A DNA stretch of 6,696 nt from Lachnospiraceae bacterium (GTDB taxonomy: Bacteria > Bacillota > Clostridia > Lachnospirales > Lachnospiraceae), in the NCBI GenBank assembly GCA_900765975.1, contig CAAFTS010000167.1, positions 1 through 6,696 of the forward strand, given 5' to 3'. Numbering within the stretch: position 1 is the stretch's first letter; the number at the start of each line of letters is the position of its first letter. Position numbers and translations under genes: made by a program. This document shows, one piece after another, positions 6,006-6,696 of this stretch. Under the pieces are notes generated by a model. It did not search any database. It was given only the letters and a program-made list of their open reading frames with translations, and was not told the DNA's origin.

Positions 6006-6552
6006 ATTCTTTACGCATTTGTCTGAATACCGGAATATACAGACAAAGAGTCAGGAACATTACGAGCATAGTCACAATAATCAATGTATTTACAATCGTT
6101 ATGGACAGGTGCGGGAAGAAAAAAAGTATAAGTAAAACTACAAACAGCAGAGCAGTACATACTTTTCCGTACCATTTTGCGCCGTCTAACATTTGGTTAC
6201 GTTTCAAGAAATGAAGACCCATGATTCCCATATAGCCTTCTTTGATCAGCATCAATCCAAGCAGCGCCCACATCAGCGGGTAACGGGATGCAAGACATAG
6301 GGCAAGGGCAGCATGGGTCAACTTGTCTGCAATGGGATCCAATGCTTTTCCCAGTTCTGTGACCATGTTGAATCTTCGGGCAATATAACCGTCAAACAAA
6401 TCTGACAGGCTGGAAATCAGGACGATGCCTGCAGCAACCAGATATTGCTCCTTTGAAATATAAAAATAGCAAAATACCGGAATCAGAAGAATACGGCAAT
6501 AGCCCATAATATTAGGAATGGTAAAAATATCTTTTTTCTGAAATCTTTTCAT
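5977..6552 (-). CDS. CDP-alcohol phosphatidyltransferase (PgsA-like), membrane phospholipid synthesis
   Basis: The enzyme transfers a phosphatidyl group from CDP-diacylglycerol to an alcohol, most likely glycerol-3-phosphate to give phosphatidylglycerol phosphate, in the cytoplasmic membrane. The full family signature is present: D51-x2-D54-G55-x2-A58-R59-x8-G68-x3-D72-x3-D76. N-terminal PNIMGYCRILLIPVF is typical of PgsA-type enzymes, and several hydrophobic segments follow (roughly 18-32, 36-52, 78-105, 130-146 and 150-172). The length of 191 aa is normal. ATG 6552 is preferred over ATG 6561 because the ribosome site AAAGG (6566-6562) is nine bases before the former and touches the latter. 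The alcohol substrate cannot be settled from motifs; cardiolipin synthase or phosphatidylserine synthase relatives are less likely. Confidence 0.88.
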   Translation of the reverse strand: MKRFQKKDIFTIPNIMGYCRILLIPVFCYFYISKEQYLVAAGIVLISSLSDLFDGYIARRFNMVTELGKALDPIADKLTHAALALCLASRYPLMWALLGLMLIKEGYMGIMGLHFLKRNQMLDGAKWYGKVCTALLFVVLLILFFFPHLSITIVNTLIIVTMLVMFLTLCLYIPVFRQMRKESTCKTDSAP

Positions 6553-6578
6553 TGGTAACATCCTTTCGTTTTTCCCCT

Positions 6579-6606
6579 ATTGTATCACAAAATTAAAAAG
6601 AATAAA
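6579..6606 (-). promoter_or_regulatory. Weak candidate promoter of the PgsA-like gene
   Basis: On the minus strand TACAAT (6584-6579) lies about 30 bases before the chosen start codon, a good distance for a -10 box. The matching -35 (TTTATT, 6606-6601, spacing 16) fits the consensus at only three positions. The surrounding AT-rich stretch offers other weak candidates. Confidence 0.3.
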
Positions 6607-6650
6607 GTATAAATAGTGTCTGCTGAGCAAACTGAAAACACTTGATTTTA

Positions 6651-6679
6651 CTGACTTTTGCCCCATTTTCTGGTATAAT
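6651..6679 (+). promoter_or_regulatory. Strong sigma-A promoter pointing out of the right edge
   Basis: CTGACT at 6651-6656 and a perfect TATAAT at 6674-6679 are 17 bases apart. TGG directly before the -10 box makes it an extended -10 promoter. Transcription would start near 6686 and serve a gene beyond the window, divergent from the PgsA-like gene. Confidence 0.65.
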
Positions 6680-6696
6680 GATTGCAAGGATTTTGA

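Overview
The window looks like a low-GC Gram-positive genome of the Clostridia type, probably a gut Lachnospiraceae or Ruminococcaceae relative. The evidence is AT-rich codon use, GGAGG-type ribosome binding sites, a Tn916-type replication/relaxase protein, a TndX/TnpX-type large serine recombinase, and Clostridia-like chromosomal genes. The species cannot be named from the sequence.

Positions 1 to about 4102 are the right-hand end of an integrated mobile element. It opens with two stem-loops (a candidate transfer/replication origin or leader) in front of a 388-aa HTH plus Rep_trans (MobT-like) initiator. Next come about 530 bases of degenerate tandem repeats (eight units of roughly 66 bp) and about 380 bases of coding fragments on both strands. 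A small TnpW-like protein follows, then a recombinase gene with its own promoter and a striking inverted repeat. No conjugation genes lie between the initiator and the recombinase. Whatever else the element carries must be to the left of the window.

The recombinase ends about 29 bases before the element/chromosome boundary. To the right the sequence becomes, in mid-codon, the 3' part of an XRE-family regulator that has lost its start and most of its HTH. The element therefore interrupted this gene, and the boundary contains a GA dinucleotide, the core used by the related TndX. The regulator remnant overlaps (ATGA) an ArsC/low-molecular-weight phosphatase-like gene, which is followed by a cysteine-rich DUF5714-like gene. 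These three look like one chromosomal operon whose native promoter was cut off by the insertion. With no terminator visible at the boundary, transcription from the recombinase could now run into them.

At the far right a CDP-alcohol phosphatidyltransferase (PgsA-like) lies on the minus strand, with its 3' end overlapping the DUF5714-like gene by 29 bases. A strong sigma-A promoter points out of the window at its right edge.
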